Shown: positions 1-11,783 of the stretch, piece after piece
How the letters are laid out: the number at the start of each line of letters is the position of its first letter
Numbering within the stretch: position 1 is the stretch's first letter
Source: Limnephilus marmoratus
Lineage: Eukaryota; Arthropoda; Insecta; Trichoptera; Limnephilidae
Assembly (NCBI GenBank): GCA_917880885.1
Contig: OU862912.1
Coordinates: 51,385,117-51,449,116 of the forward strand
Length of the DNA stretch: 64,000 nucleotides
Reading direction: 5' to 3'
Position numbers and translations under genes: made by a program
The notes under the pieces: model-generated
The model's database searches: none
What the model was told of the DNA's origin: nothing
What the model saw: only the letters and a program-made list of their open reading frames with translations

Positions 1-28
1 TGTCCATCATCAGGACCATCACATATCT

Positions 29-66
29 GCCCTGATGATGGACACTGTAACGCTGTCCGAAACGTT
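29..66 (+). ncRNA. Hammerhead-ribozyme-like motif, head-to-head pair
   Basis: Seen: the core CTGATGA at 32-38, a stem II of GGACA (40-44) pairing with TGTCC (54-58), then GAAAC at 59-63. The bases before the core (GCC, 29-31) pair with GGC at 67-69, a possible 3-bp stem I. The first 14 bases of the window are the exact reverse complement of 31-44, so a second copy on the other strand begins at the window edge and is cut off. The arrangement fits the type I hammerheads described in Penelope-like elements. The segment between GAAA and stem I is only CGUU, so as a monomer it could not close stem III; dimeric action would be needed. Activity is not shown. Confidence 0.45.
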
Positions 67-110
67 GGCTAAACGGGCGGCCGCAACACGGCTCAACACC
101 TAAAAATAAA

Positions 111-690
111 TAAGTATAATTGTTTTGTGCTTATTTTTGCTAACAAATGCAATTATTAATAAAAGTTTACATTTTTTAGCATTTCAAAAACGCTGCTTGT
201 GGAGATAGTCGAGATTATGACCTTTATTATATTGAATTAATTTTAAATGAATAAGAATATTTTAATTGTTTGACTTCCAAACAATGGCGCTTTGTCTACG
301 TGACCAAAGCCTTTTTTTGCGGAACAACCGAGTTGTTAGATGAATATATTAATTACTTAAGCGTTTTGTTTCTGATTTTCGTCCTTTGTGTAAGAAATAA
401 GTTTTTGATAAAATCAACATAAATTATCCCGAAACAAAAGTTAGTGTAATTTTTGGTAGGCATAATAAACTGTATATAATATTGACCAGTCAGTAGCTGA
501 ATTGACATCGCGTTTGGTTCACACCCAGGCGTCGAGTGTTCAATTCCGCGGCTGGCTATGTTCTCCGTCACAACTTTATTTTTTTTTGTTTTTGTGAGAG
601 TAGTAGGAGATTTTCCAATAAAGTCAGGTTATTTGTAACTCGGGAATGTTTGTCTTTCTTTTTAAAAAAACATTTTGTTTTTTTTTTTAA
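111..690. other. AT-rich stretch, no gene seen
   Basis: AT-rich sequence with homopolymer T runs. Short open frames here have no recognisable domain and overlap on both strands, so none is called. Confidence 0.6.
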
Positions 691-1415
691 ATTAAATTGG
701 TGTTTCAAAACCGAGCTCTCAGAAATGTTTTTGGACTTCCATGGGACACCCGTGTCAGAGACATCTATTCAGTTTCCGGTATTCTTCCAATCACACTCCT
801 TCCTAAATATGAAATCACAAACACCATCCTACAAATTACTCAACAATCAACTCACATTAACATCAAGTCACTTTGCAATCAAGTGTGGATTCACAATACT
901 CGAAATAGCAATAAAATCCGCATACCTCAAACAAACACTACAAAATATGGGATAAAATCTCTGAACTATGTTGCCTATACACTATATAATTCGCTTCCGG
1001 ATATGTACAAGGGAATCCAGCAAAATTAAAAAATTCAGAGTAAGTAATCCTTTTAAATAATATTTTTTAAGTACGTTTAAGGATGAAACCATGTAATTTT
1101 CTTGTTACCTTCAATTGTCTTGTTTCTTTTTCTCTTCTTTTCTGTTCCATTTAGTTGTAATCATCCATATTTGTATAACTTAATCCTTTTTCTTTAACTG
1201 TTTTCTTTTGTTGTTTGTTTTACTCAACCTGTCTTTTATTTTTCGTCTATGTTGTATGTGAAACTTATATTTTTAATATCTAAATTCCTATGTAAAATTG
1301 TAACAATTTCCTCCTACCCATGAATTGTAGATATGTTCCTCCTGTCCTAAAATGAGTTATGTAACTAATCGGGATTGCCCTAGCAAGAAATATAAACAAT
1401 AAAAAAATTTAAACA
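691..1415 (+). mobile_element. LINE fragment, C-terminal end of ORF2 and 3' UTR
   Basis: The frame 697-1029 reads through QNRALRNVFGLPWDTRVRDI, then HNTRNSNKIRIP and YTLYNSLPD. This is the pattern of the region after the reverse transcriptase in jockey/CR1-type LINEs (an HNTR block, then YNSLP near the C terminus). The frame stops about 110 codons in, and about 380 bases of T-rich 3' UTR follow, ending near a short A-rich tail at about 1400-1415. The 5' part, including the catalytic motifs, is missing, as expected for 5' truncation on insertion. Family membership by motif is clear; the clade is uncertain. Confidence 0.75.
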
Positions 1416-1901
1416 ACATAATTTGATTTGTGTACACATATAATTCTAAAATGTGTAAGTATGTACTTCTAAAAATTTAAAAGTTAATTGTGGTTCGATT
1501 CTAAATTTGGCATTTTTTCGTGTGTGTGTTTTTAAACATGTTCCTTTCCCGTATTTTTAACCAGTCATGTCTATTTGTTAAATAAATATACATACATGCA
1601 TTTTTTTGTAGAAATAATTTAACTTAAACGAAATAAATTTCAGTAAACATTTGCAATTTCTGAAATGTCATTAAAATGTAATTTTTTAATTAAAGTGTTT
1701 TAATTTCACCAAGCTACTCGAAAGAAGTTTTCAAGTAAGGTAAAAAAATACATTTTACGAATGATGTAAAGAAGAAATTCAATATGAAAGAATAGCTTTA
1801 AACTTTAAATAACGCTTGATTTTTAACAATTGTATTTATGGTTGTACCTTCATACCTAACTCGGTTCACTAAGGCATCGATTTTAACGATATTTTCACGA
1901 C
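1416..1901. other. AT-rich stretch, no gene seen
   Basis: Very AT-rich sequence with short poly-T and poly-A runs and no coding or RNA signal I can support. Confidence 0.6.
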
Positions 1902-2314
1902 TTTTTTTTTTTTACAGTGAATACCGCACAAGAATCTCAACTGCTCCCGTCTGGAGCCAGTGAGACTATGGCATCCCCAATTGGGGTATGTTGTGAGGCT
2001 GAAGGTAGTGGGGAGGGGAAGGAGGTGGGGAAGAGGAAGGTTGGGAAGTACCTGGCTATTCAGATCTGGTCACAAAACACGGCTAAAGCCATTTTCAAGT
2101 AACGTTTCAATTCTGAATGGTGGTCTTACACCAGGGCGATACTGATAGTATCTTCCACTCTGGAACATGCCGCAAATATACTATATATTATTTTAAATGA
2201 ATTAATTGTGAAATAACACAAATTAATCAAATAAAATTTATTTGCGCATGCCGGGTTCAAACCCGCGACTTCCGGATTGTGAGTCAAGAGTCTTACCCAC
2301 TGGACTACGGAGGT
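1902..2314 (-). mobile_element. SINE-1 copy 1, tRNA-headed SINE
   Basis: On the minus strand the element starts with a tRNA-like head (plus 2250-2314; an A-box-like AGTCCAGTGG and B-box GGGTTTGAACCC) and runs through a ~330-bp body. It ends in CTTGTGCGGTATT followed by a T/A tail (T run at 1902-1913). The body matches the copies at 16333-16738, 19657-20196 and 52257-52448. A pol III-transcribed element with no ORF is expected. No clean target duplication could be read. Confidence 0.85.
2250..2314 (-). promoter_or_regulatory. tRNA-like pol III promoter head of SINE-1
   Basis: A-box and B-box-like segments in tRNA spacing; the acceptor stem does not close, so this is a SINE head and not a tRNA gene. 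Confidence 0.6.
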
Positions 2315-2346
2315 CGTCGAATCTAATCTAAAAATCCGATTTCCTA

Positions 2347-2514
2347 AGGCTACGTCCGCATAGGCAGGCGGCTTGCTTAGCGCCTGGAGCCTAGATAGGT
2401 AGTAGATAGCCGATGGATAGCCGCTTAGCGTGTATCCAGGTAAACCAACGTGTTGGTTTTTTGCCACTAGGCTCTAGGCGCTAAGACAGCCACCTGCCTG
2501 TGCGTTCGTAGCCT
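2347..2514. mobile_element. 168-bp MITE with ~45-bp inverted ends
   Basis: The left end AGGCTACGTCCGCA pairs with the right end TGCGTTCGTAGCCT. The match continues inward through AGGCAGG, TTAGCGCCT and GAGCCTAG with a few mismatches. There is no coding capacity. The target duplication is unclear, so no superfamily is assigned. Confidence 0.75.
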
Positions 2515-3404
2515 CATTGTTTTTATGTGAGAGTGTCACAGTTCTGTCAAATAGTAAAAAAATAAAGAAGTTTATAATAAGGCTTATGACAGAGATAATA
2601 TTTGTCAAACCCAGGAAAATATACTGTGCTTTCATCATAGTTGCTTGTACTTTGTGTTTTTAAAATTTACATTATTCTAATGTACAACACTTCAACTTTC
2701 ATGTATTTGTACCAAATAAAGCAAATGGACGAAAAGTTAGTAAAAACAAGATGTATTTTGATTACTAATCCGTATTATAATTCTGTGTAATTTTAGAAAA
2801 ATATGCAACAAATACAATTTTTTGTTTTTTTTTACAATGATCCAATTTTTATTCATTCAGGATTCAATGTAATAATAGCTTAAATACATCAATTATTGCC
2901 GAACGAACATTTTTTTTAACAATAAATTATTTAAATCAGCGGGTACGGGTAAGGATAAGGAAAACCAAAAACCCTAACGTAGATCACCCGAAGTGGTCCG
3001 CTACGTTTAACGTGGTAACTAATGTAATAAAATTGAAAATTAATAAAAAATTGTATTTATTATGTTACGTTGCTTTATTTTGACGATAGTATTTTTTTCC
3101 AATAAACAAGCGTTTTATAACTTTGCAATAAAAAAATTTTAACTCGGCTAAAAGAAAAACAATAAATTTTGTATAGTATGCTTATTACCCTCATAAAGAA
3201 GATATTTAAAAACATAGAATGACTGACACATACCAAGAATTCAACATATTTGACGAACTAGATGTACGCCAACAAAAACACTACTAAACTAGCGTTAATA
3301 GATCAGTTCGAGTTCGACAAGAACAAGCTTTGGACAGACACCACAAATACCAGGCAATAAAAATGTTCACAAATTTTCACAGAAATATAAATCATTATCA
3401 TCAT
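2515..3404. other. Mostly unassigned AT-rich DNA with one SINE-4 scrap
   Basis: At about 2938-3015 a short plus-strand stretch (GCGGGTACGGGTA, then CACCCGAAGTGGTCCGCTACG) resembles the 5' end of the ~430-bp SINE-4 repeat. The rest shows nothing I recognise. Confidence 0.5.
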
Positions 3405-4043
3405 CATTACATGGTATAAAATGAAGTCGCTCAAAATGTATGTGCGCGTTAATCTTTTGAACTACGCAACGGATTTTCATACGGTTTTCACCAATAGATA
3501 GAGTGATTGAAGAGGAATGTTTATGTGTATAATAGATGCATATTATATTAGAGAAAAGCCGAGAAATTCAAAGAAAACATATTTTTGTGCGATTTAAAAC
3601 GGCTGGCGGGCCGTACTATAGTCACTTTTGAAATTCGTTCTACGGAAGAAATTGGAAAATAGATGTCCTAGAGTAAGTAGGTATTTGTTTTTTCCCTTTA
3701 CAAATATTTAGTGTTGCATTGCAAGCATTGTATAATTAGTGATGATCGCTCGAATTGCATTACAAAGTATAAAATAAAGTGGCTCAAAATGTATGTGCGC
3801 ATAGATCTTTTTAACTACGTAACAGATTTTCATGCGGTTTTCACCAATAGATAGAGTAATTCAAGGGGAAGGTTTATATGTATAATACATGCTTATTATA
3901 GTAGAGAAAAGCCGAGAAATTCAAATATTCAATTCAGGTAGCGGGCAGCGGGCAGCCTGCAAGCGGGTGGTGTGAATTTTAAAAAGATTGGGTAATGGCG
4001 TTGTGTTTCGTTAGCCACAGCAACGTGTGGCCGGGTCTGCTAG
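3405..4043 (+). mobile_element. Helitron-like element with duplicated 5' region
   Basis: The right end is a 6-bp hairpin GCCACA / TGTGGC with loop GCAACG, then CGGGTCTG and CTAG followed by T, which is the Helitron 3' signature. The 5' region occurs twice in direct order, at about 3408-3560 and 3765-3925. Both copies share the 'tataaaat(g/a)aagt(c/g)gctcaaaatg' start and the 'ggttttcaccaatagatagag' block with a few per cent differences. No RepHel protein is encoded, so it is non-autonomous. Confidence 0.7.
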
Positions 4044-4129
4044 TTCAGATATAAATTAAAAGATGGATTATGTTTTAATCCGCTTTTCGGTGAATACAGA
4101 ATATTTGTTATTCAAACAGTTAGATTTAG

Positions 4130-4365
4130 TTCATTAAACTTTGCAAATTACTTTGTGGCATCAATATTGATATAATGAAAAACAAATAAGTTCAAACTAC
4201 AAAGTGATTGCTTTCTACAATAATACAAATAACTTAGTTTACACCACTATATAATTAATTAACAATATCGACATCTTTCAATAACAATGTTAACTTCATA
4301 TATTAACAACTTGTCCCGATGAAAATAACATTGTTATTTAAACATGTTGAATAAGATTTGCGCGT
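4130..4365. mobile_element. Foldback element with hammerhead-like motif, copy 1
   Basis: On the plus strand 4316-4322 is CCGATGA, a one-base variant of the hammerhead core. It is followed by a perfect 7-bp stem AAATAAC / GTTATTT (4323-4329 and 4333-4339), AAAC, then ATGTTGA. A degraded inverted copy lies at about 4268-4305. The left flank (ACTTAGTTTACACCACTATATAAT, read in parts at 4233-4260) matches the flank of the palindrome at 45.6 kb. The minus strand at 4130-4165 carries the block ATGCCACAAAGT shared with the other copies. Confidence 0.55.
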
Positions 4366-5040
4366 TGATGGCACTACCTTACAAGGGTTGGAGTGAAGCA
4401 GAATGTTCACTCTATACTAGTTATGCCTGTGGATCTCGATATGGTACGTTTACTGAAACAAATAGCAAAGGTATTTCACAGAGGGACTTACGATAATTTG
4501 ATGGCAATCTTTCCCGGTTTGTGGATCCCTCGTGGTCAATTGGCTGTTTCTGGATGGTCAACAGGCAGTTGTTAATCAGTTTTTATACGATGGGGATGAA
4601 TTACCGTCGGTAAATTCACTATGCGAGTCACGGTAGCTTGTCACGATATAAACGGTAATGTTGACAGCTGCGTTACGATGGGATATTCCTTTTTAATTTG
4701 GTCCAGTTCCGACACTGACATCCATGAGAAAACCATAAAAGTCTTAAATTTGCATTAAGTTGCGCGACAAATGGACGTATAACTCAATACCACGCTAACC
4801 GATTTCGATGATTCTTTTTTTATTGGAAAGTATGTACTTTAAGGGTAGTTTGGTTAGGTTAGGTTAGGTTCTGATTATCGGATCCATGACAAAGTAACGG
4901 AACTCTTCAAATCTTAGGAGCAAATTAATGAAACTCGGCCGAATCTCTTAATTTGACCCTAACGTCGTCATGGTCAAATTATATCGGTCTACCCATATTC
5001 AGATAAATTAGTTAGTGTACTTCACATTCACTAAAAATCA
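4366..5040. other. Unassigned stretch with TTAGG-like array
   Basis: A 60-codon open frame at 4393-4575 has no recognisable domain and is not called. At 4852-4870 there are just over three units of TTAGG, the insect telomere motif, here interstitial. Confidence 0.5.
4852..4870 (+). repeat. Interstitial TTAGG telomere-type repeat
   Basis: GGTTAGGTTAGGTTAGGTT is read directly. Single or double units recur near 8611, 38686 (reverse) and 42078, some inside MITEs, so this is probably transposon sequence and not a former telomere. Confidence 0.6.
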
Positions 5041-5044
5041 AAAA

Positions 5045-5476
5045 ATAAACAAAAATTTTAACAAAACAAAAAACGACTTAAAATAATTTCGTATTTTTCT
5101 ACAACTTCATAATCAACTTAATTTTTCTACTCATCAATATGAAGGTACGATTGTTATTTTTGGAGTCGGTGTCAGCAAAGGTACCCGGCCCGGCGTGTTC
5201 ACTTGACAGCTCCCCTCACGCCGCGGCCCCGCTCTCGCCTCTCGCCTCGTCAAGTCGCTTGTGCGACACAAGCACATCTCACCTATAACTATGTATGTAG
5301 TTACAAACCTACCTTGACTGACACCGACTCCAAAAATAACAATCGTACCTACATATTGATGAGTAGAAAAAGAAAGTTGATCATGAAGTTGTAGAAGAAT
5401 ACGAAATTTTTTTTAAAAAATTTTTGTGCATTTTTTGAAGTCGTTTTTTTGATTCGTTAAAATTTTTGTTGACAAA
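5045..5476. mobile_element. Foldback element with long inverted arms
   Basis: The left arm (5045-5176) and right arm (about 5310-5476) are inverted copies. Shared blocks are ACAAAAATTTTAAC, TTTCGTATT, CTACAACTTCAT, CTACTCATCAATATG and the inner GTTATTTTTGGAGTCGGTGT. A GC-rich loop of about 130 bases (CCCGGCCCGGCG and a CTCGCC-rich part) separates them. No transposase is encoded. Open frames spanning the loop are chance. Confidence 0.8.
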
Positions 5477-5899
5477 TGTCTTGTTTTATTGTCCTAAAAA
5501 TATTATTCTGTATTATCCGTGCATATTTGCGTATTGAACTTCATCAAGGAAGATCCGTATTATCCGTGAAGCGGACTTATACATTTTTACTAAGACAAAA
5601 AGGCAATATAAATAAAAGTTATAAGATAAAATAATAAAACATATACACATTTCACGTTATACACAATACCGTTTTAAAAAACATATCATCATGTACAATC
5701 GTACCTCATAATATTAGCGATTTTTTTTTTTTTCATTACCGCATTTTTACATTCTATTTTAGTTAATCTCAGTTTTATGATATCTTATTAAAAATACTTA
5801 TTTCATATTTTTTGACTTTTTGGCGTCAGCACGGGTAAGGCACCCAGTAAGGCCAATATTATCAAATAATATTTTAAAACATAAGTTAATATACCAAAT
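5477..5899. other. AT-rich stretch, no gene seen
   Basis: Contains poly-T and AT-rich sequence only; no coding or RNA signal. Confidence 0.6.
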
Positions 5900-6645
5900 A
5901 ATGCACCATTAAAGCACAAAAACTAATCACAAAAATAATTCTCAAACTGCCGCTTACTACCAGCCCTGATACGATCTTCAATACCTTCAACGTCATGGAC
6001 ATAAAACAGCTCTACTCAAGATCCAGCTTAGTTAATTTACACAAAAACAAGATAACACTATACAAAGCTACACAAACAATACACAATACCCGAGCCATAA
6101 ACAAAGAACTTCTCCAAACTCCTTTTTCCAAAACCTCCTTTGGACAAAGACACTCTAAATACATAGCTTGCAAACTATACAATACACGCTACGATCAGAC
6201 AAACTGACTCCTTGACAAAATTCAAACAAGAAATAAAAAATGGATTATAAGTATTGGACGCCACACTATTACAAACATCTGTAAAATAAATCACACATAG
6301 ACAGAATTAACAATTCACGTGCGACCTAACGCGTATAAAATAAATGAAAATAATAGAATCCTGTCAAATTTAACTCCATAAATATATAGACAGAATTTAC
6401 TTCTTTACTTCATCTCCTCCAACAATTATAAGATAACTTTCTTTAAAAGATTTACCCACCTTTCCAGTAACCTTTCTGTTTTAAATTCGATTCATATTAG
6501 AATGTATTTTACTCTTGTAACTACGATATTCAATTATATACTTGTACTTCTGTCTCGACACAGGTATATCCTAGTAAGACAGGCATAAAAAACCCAATGT
6601 AGATACATATACATTTTTTAATAGATAAATAAATAAAAATAAAAA
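5900..6645 (+). mobile_element. LINE-D copy 1, 5'-truncated CR1/jockey-like LINE
   Basis: From about 5906 the frame reads LKHKKLITKIILKLPL, then FNVMDIKQLYSRSSLVNL, HNTRAINKELLQTPFSKTSF and GQRHSKYIACKLYN. This is the C-terminal end of a LINE ORF2, downstream of the reverse transcriptase. The ORF ends near 6207. The 3' UTR runs to about 6645 and contains a hairpin-prone CTGTCTCGACACAGG and a TAAATAAATAAAA tail. A sister copy lies at 59088-59675 and continues at 63004-63150, where it has been split by later insertions. Confidence 0.85.
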
Positions 6646-7051
6646 CAAACAAAAATTAATTATGAATAAAGGTTTTCAATTTCTTCACAAGTTTGATGAT
6701 CTTCCATTTTATTATGCCCCTACATTATCACACTTAACATTACGTATTCACATTTTCAAAGTAATGTACCCGCATCCCTCATGATCCAATTGTTTGCATT
6801 ATACAGTTTGCAAATAAAATATTTGCACTATCCATATTTTGTGCGAAATATCAAAAATAGCATAAGTAAATCTTTTTCTTATATTATACCGACGAACAAT
6901 CTTCGGGCTGAAAAATTATACAGCCGAGAGAGTTGTTTTGACGTAAAAAGTGTGAATTTTTATTCCGAAGACAGATCCTACATATTGTCCTTATGAAAAA
7001 TAAGAAACCCTTTGTTGGTTATTTACAACATATTTTTTTTATTTAAGATAT
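6646..7051. other. AT-rich stretch, no gene seen
   Basis: A 71-codon frame at 6781-6996 lacks any recognisable domain and has the composition of its surroundings, so it is not called. Confidence 0.5.
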
Positions 7052-7207
7052 TATACAAGGTGTCCGGCCTTCCGGGGTAAAATGCAGTAACGTAGTTGTA
7101 CAAGTACAAAAGAACTTATACGATAAATGTAATAATAACATTGACTGTACTGAACTTCTTTCCCTTATAAATTAATAATAAATTTGGACAACTTATATAG
7201 CGCTGTT

Positions 7208-7665
7208 TTTGCGAAAAATCGCCTCAAGAGCTTGTTAATTTTAACATACCCTAAAGACATACACGCCATACAGAATTATTCAACACGTTTAATTCCAAGA
7301 CAAATACAGCAAGTAATTCGCCAATCAATCGTGCTCTTCATATGTTCAATAATATTGGTCTAAATTCTAACATCGATATTTTCTCCGATTCACTGCCTAA
7401 ATTTAAAATGAACATCATGTCAGTAATATAATTTGTTCACAGCACATAAATACATACATTCATACTCTCACACACACACGCACACACACACACCTTCCCA
7501 CTACGCACAACACCCGGTAATTACTTAATATACCTACACTAAAGAAAACACTACAAAGAAACACATCATAGGTACCCATTATGAAATATACTTAATAATT
7601 GTAAATTGTTTTCACCACTGTAATGTACCGTTTTTTCTGTTAATAAATAAAAATGAAATAAAATA
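7208..7665 (+). mobile_element. LINE fragment, ORF2 C terminus and A-rich tail
   Basis: The frame shows ELVNFNIP, then ELFNTFNSKTNTASNSPINR and IDIFSDSLPKFK. This is the pattern of the extreme C terminus of jockey-like LINEs (NFNIP, then a SPI-R block and IDIF). A 3' UTR follows and ends in a TAAATAAAAATGAAATAAAA tail near 7665. It lies nested inside the TIR element 7052-8557. Confidence 0.7.
7471..7493 (+). repeat. CA microsatellite
   Basis: A run of CA units with one CG interruption, read directly. Confidence 0.9.
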
Positions 7666-8557
7666 AATACGCCGGGAGTGAAGAGTGGCAAATAGCACAG
7701 ACGCACAGACGCACATCTGAGTCTGATCTGTTTCCACGGAAACTTCATAATAAATAGCGACTATATTCATAATTACAAACAGGTATTGCTTTGACGGTCA
7801 AGCAAATGCACAATTAAACATTTTTACCCGAAAAATACATTGAACTATTGAAATTTCAAATAAAGTTAAGTATCTTGTATGCTTATGCGTATTCTCCTAA
7901 CTATTATCGTAATTATTAGTTACAGTCACTCATTTAGTCACAAGTTATAAGTTTTAGTTGTTAGTCACTAGCTATAAGACTGAGATGTAAGTTTGGAGTT
8001 ATGATGTTTACGTTTCTGGAAGGTGCGTTGTAAATCAAAGAAGTAGATCGTAGTTACAATACTTACAAGTTTATTTTACAAATAACAAACGAACAATACG
8101 CACCATAATTTAATATTTAAATATGATCAATTTTATGTGGTGAGTGATTTATAAGGCTGCGTATTGACCGGGAGTTTGTAGAATAGTTTGAATAATATTT
8201 GCTGCGGTGCGCGAGAGTGGCTCGAGATAAGGCTTGAATCCTATTGGTGTCTTTAAAACCAATGGGATCGCCGTGAGACTGCAGATCGGTGTCCTTGTTC
8301 GACCTCCACAAAGTGATAAAGTCACTAGTTGTAAGTCTTAGTTATGAGTAGTAGTTAAAAGTTTAGTCCAACTTTGTATATTTATGGTTTAGTCGCTTAT
8401 TTAGTCTCGATTTGTAAGTTTAAGTTGTAAGTCACTAGATATACATCTGATGTGTAAATGATGAAGTAATTAGTAAATAAGTCTTGGTTATAAGTTATAA
8501 GTAATAGTACAACATTTTCTGAAGTTACTGCACTCTACCCCCGGACACCTTTACATA

Positions 8558-9105
8558 ACTGAACTTTGACGTTAACCTGATAGTGACAAATCATAAAATG
8601 ATAAAATATTAGGTTAGGTTAAGTTGAATGAGTCCTTTGTCTTCAATGTCCTGTTTTATCATCGAATCGTATTTTGACATAGTTTCAGAGATACCGATAA
8701 AAATGCTAAAGCGTTCTCACAGCGTAATGTAAAAAAGGTGTACACAAAAAATACACCTAAAAAAGGGTAATCTTCCATAAATCTTTAATTCAACAGGAGT
8801 TTATCCTTTTGGGTCTTTGTATTTTGTGGGTATTGGGTCAAAAGTTTGCATAATTTTTCGTTTTCCATTTTGAAAAGAAACCCAATTGAAAATCGGACTC
8901 CCATAAACGAAGGTACTATGAAATACGGTACGTTAATATTACGAGGTCAAAAATAGAAACGTATTAACGATTCATCATGCTGACTTGTTGATAATAATCG
9001 ATGCAAATTAACATATGTTAACAGTAATTCAATTTTGTCGTATGTGGGTCTTCAGTTTGATGGTCTATTTCACCAATTTGAAAGAAGTTTGCTATTTCTA
9101 ATTAC
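8558..9105. other. AT-rich stretch, no gene seen
   Basis: No coding, RNA or repeat signal beyond a GGTTAGGTT scrap near 8611. Confidence 0.6.
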
Positions 9106-9290
9106 ATGCGCTTGTCCTGGTGAGGTTGAAAACGAAAATGTAATCTTTAATTAAATGAAGACAATATTAGCGAAACTCAATCGAAAATCTGGAAACAGAA
9201 AAATCAGAAAAAATATATTGGCACCTCTGGGACTCGAACCCAGGACCATCGGCTTTCCGGCCCACAGCTCTAACCACTGAGCTAAACACA
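9106..9290 (-). mobile_element. SINE-3 copy 1, tRNA-headed
   Basis: The minus strand shows TAGCTCAGTGGTTAGAGC (A-box) and CTGGGTTCGAGTCCCAG (T arm with B-box) at plus 9226-9288. A short AT-rich body follows and contains the segment GTCTTCATTTAATTAAA. The same head and body segment occur at 40360-40490. The acceptor stem is not paired, so this is not a functional tRNA gene. Confidence 0.7.
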
Positions 9291-10330
9291 TATAAGGTAC
9301 ATAGTGATATAAAGTATAATAATATATTTTTTTATGCCTAATATCTTTTTCTTAAAACCGTTTAATTACAGGAGACCATATTCGTCCCAGCTCACAAAGT
9401 TCTCATCGAAATCGTTGTGCCTCTCTTACTATTAAAGTGAGAAGTATGATCTAATGGGTATTGGAAAGAAAAATAACATGCTTTATATTCAAATCTAAAA
9501 GTTAACCACAAAATAATTAAAATGTACTCCTACCTCTACTGCAATTTGAAAAAAAAATATGAAACAAAAAAATTGAGGTGTTGATAACGTTTACAATTTA
9601 TTTATCTTTTAAATGTGTGCGTGTTTTGCTTTTTTTTTCGTTATCAATAATTTTAGTTAGAAAAATCGTAAGAAGACCCATTTTTTAAATTTTGCATTAA
9701 AAAAATTTACATTAAAAAAATTACATGGTTATTTCTAATATTAAAATTTGGAAGCGTTTCTCATCATCTTTCGAAAACAGTTTTTAGTTATCGGATACGT
9801 TCACAAACATTCCATTAATTTGGATTTTATTGCAAAACGGAAGTAATTTTACTTACTGACCGAATACGCCCAAATTGTGCCTTTGTATAAAGTTACTTTA
9901 TAAAATACCACGTATTTGAAACCTTCGTAAACCAAAATTGTATTTTGTGAAGGTTAACGATATACGGTATAAAATATGATTACTCCTCCAGTAGGTACTA
10001 CATTTCTAACTCTAAATCAATGATATTGCTAAAATGAGATCGGCCTTTATGTTTTGAAGATAAAAACGAAAACTTGACAAACGTTTAGATGATTATTTCT
10101 GATTTATCGTTAGTATAATGCAGAATTTAAATTTCAGTAAATTAATGTAAAGTATAATTTATATCACTAAAAGCCTTCGAAAAGCCGAGATAACAAATAT
10201 AACCCGCAATCCCGAGGTAGATACTAACCGTTAAGATATTATGGAAGTTTTAACAACTTGCGTAGTATTATTAACTATACATTTATTTTCGTATTTTTGC
10301 TGTCAATATGATAAATTATCGAGATCTTAA
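9291..10330. other. AT-rich stretch, no gene seen
   Basis: About 1 kb with poly-A and poly-T runs. No open frame or repeat that I can place. Confidence 0.6.
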
Positions 10331-10985
10331 TACATAAACCAAAGTCGGATTAGTTACACCATTTATAACTCAAGAACGGTTGGACCGATTTTTATGATCT
10401 TTGATTTGTTTGATATGTCTCCGCCCCGAATAGCAGAATAGCTATTAATTAGCATCGGAAAAATTCACGAAAAATAATTATGGAGAAAAATCTTTTCCTC
10501 ATACACTTTGTATGAAACGATTTCTCATCTTTTGAAAGAGCTGCAGCTGTGATAAGTATAAAATTGAGTAGTGAGTGAATTCCAAAATTCAAAAAGGTCA
10601 AATGTCAATGATTGTTTTGCTTTTGTTCTTAAACATATAATGCTGCCCCTCTTTCTTACACACTAAATGTCAACAGTCGAAAATGGGTCGTAAACTTTAC
10701 AATAATATAGCTCATACATCAGAATAACGTATAGGCTATATATTTATAATGGTGAGCTCTGGCGTTATGAAATTTGTATAAATGAACATGGGTGTATTTC
10801 ATATATTTGAGCGGCAAGGAGGAAAGGCAGGGGGAAGGGCAACGAGGGAGGTAGGGTTCGCGGAGAAGGAGTAGACAAGGGAGGGGGAAGTGCGTGGAAG
10901 GTGAAAGGGAACGGGGACGCACGGGAAAGGACATGCAGGAAGAATCAATTTATTTTTTTTGAATGGCATGCTGGGGACCAGCTAG
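10331..10985 (+). mobile_element. Helitron-like composite
   Basis: The left half carries the block TCAAGAACGGTTGGACCG and GATCTTTGATTTG shared with 44706-45370 and 56620-57000. The right half carries 'tagctcatacatcagaataac' shared with 57110 and a purine-rich GAGG tract. It ends GGGACCAGCTAG followed by T, a Helitron-type CTAG end. No protein is encoded. It may be two Helitron pieces joined. Confidence 0.6.
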
Positions 10986-11049
10986 TCTTATAATAAGTTT
11001 TCACCGATGGAGATTTTATGTATGTGTGCAATCCTCTTTTCAACATCAC

Positions 11050-11783
11050 AATTAAAAACCACTATCTAATATGATTGCTCGAAGATTCTTCCAATGCAAA
11101 AAAAAACATTGTTCAATTTGCCCTAGCATATATAAGTGTGAAAAATGGTGTCACTACCAAATCGGCTCGATGGAACGACTCCGGATCCAATATAACAACG
11201 CCTGCAGAATAATATTTGGATACAGAAGTAATAAGAGCAACAAGGCTTAACGACTTATTCCACAGTAGCCGGACGCGTACAAATGCTGGTGTCAGGGATC
11301 CAATCAGAAGAATGTGCGAATCGTTTAACCAAAATCAAAACCTCAAGGATTCCGACTTAATTTTTGATACACGCAGTACCTTTAGTAGAAAATTGAAAGC
11401 TGTTTTCCTACAAAGTACAATAACTTAGACATTACTCGGTTTATAATTTTAACTACCTTTCTTTTTTCAAATTTATGTATTGTTTTTATCTATATTTATA
11501 TATTTTTGGTCTTACCATCAAAATTCCAAAAACAATTTGTAAACTTTTATAAGGATATTGAGCACATTTTTTTTTTATCTCTCTATTTGTAAAATAATAT
11601 TTTTATGTATATACATACGTCATTTCCGTATTTAAAAGTAAAAATATTTGCATATGTTTTTATCTGCTGTTAATGTAATTCGTGAGAAATAGTTTGGATG
11701 CAGGTGAATTCTCTATTAATTGTTTTATATATTCTTGTCAATTGACATCTGTATCTGTATTTTCTCCTTAATTTAAAAAAAAA
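11050..11783 (+). mobile_element. LINE fragment, ORF2 C terminus and 3' UTR
   Basis: About 11168 onward reads MERLRIQYNNACRIIFGYRS, then after a frameshift RLNDLFHSSRTRTNAGVRDP and ending at 11428 with SRKLKAVFLQ. The YNNACRI-F-GY block followed by an R-rich segment is typical of the post-RT domain in some LINE clades. A 3' UTR follows to an A-rich tail near 11783. Clade not decided. Confidence 0.7.

Larger units (their letters stand above)
7052..8557. mobile_element. Non-autonomous DNA element with GGTGTCCGG inverted ends, copy 1
   Basis: The left end TATACAAGGTGTCCGG and the right end, read inverted as TATGTAAAGGTGTCCGG, are followed by matching GGGGTA and TGCAGTAAC blocks. The same ends bound 13152-13914. 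The interior (about 1.5 kb) encodes no transposase and has taken up a LINE fragment at 7208-7665 and a CA microsatellite at 7471-7493. Between 7670 and 8500 I see no gene. The terminal TA suggests a TA target, but this is not proved. Confidence 0.6.

Noticed and set aside
9226..9290. Functional tRNA gene
   Set aside because: The T arm is good but the acceptor strands do not pair and the body repeats at 40.4 kb, so it is a SINE head.
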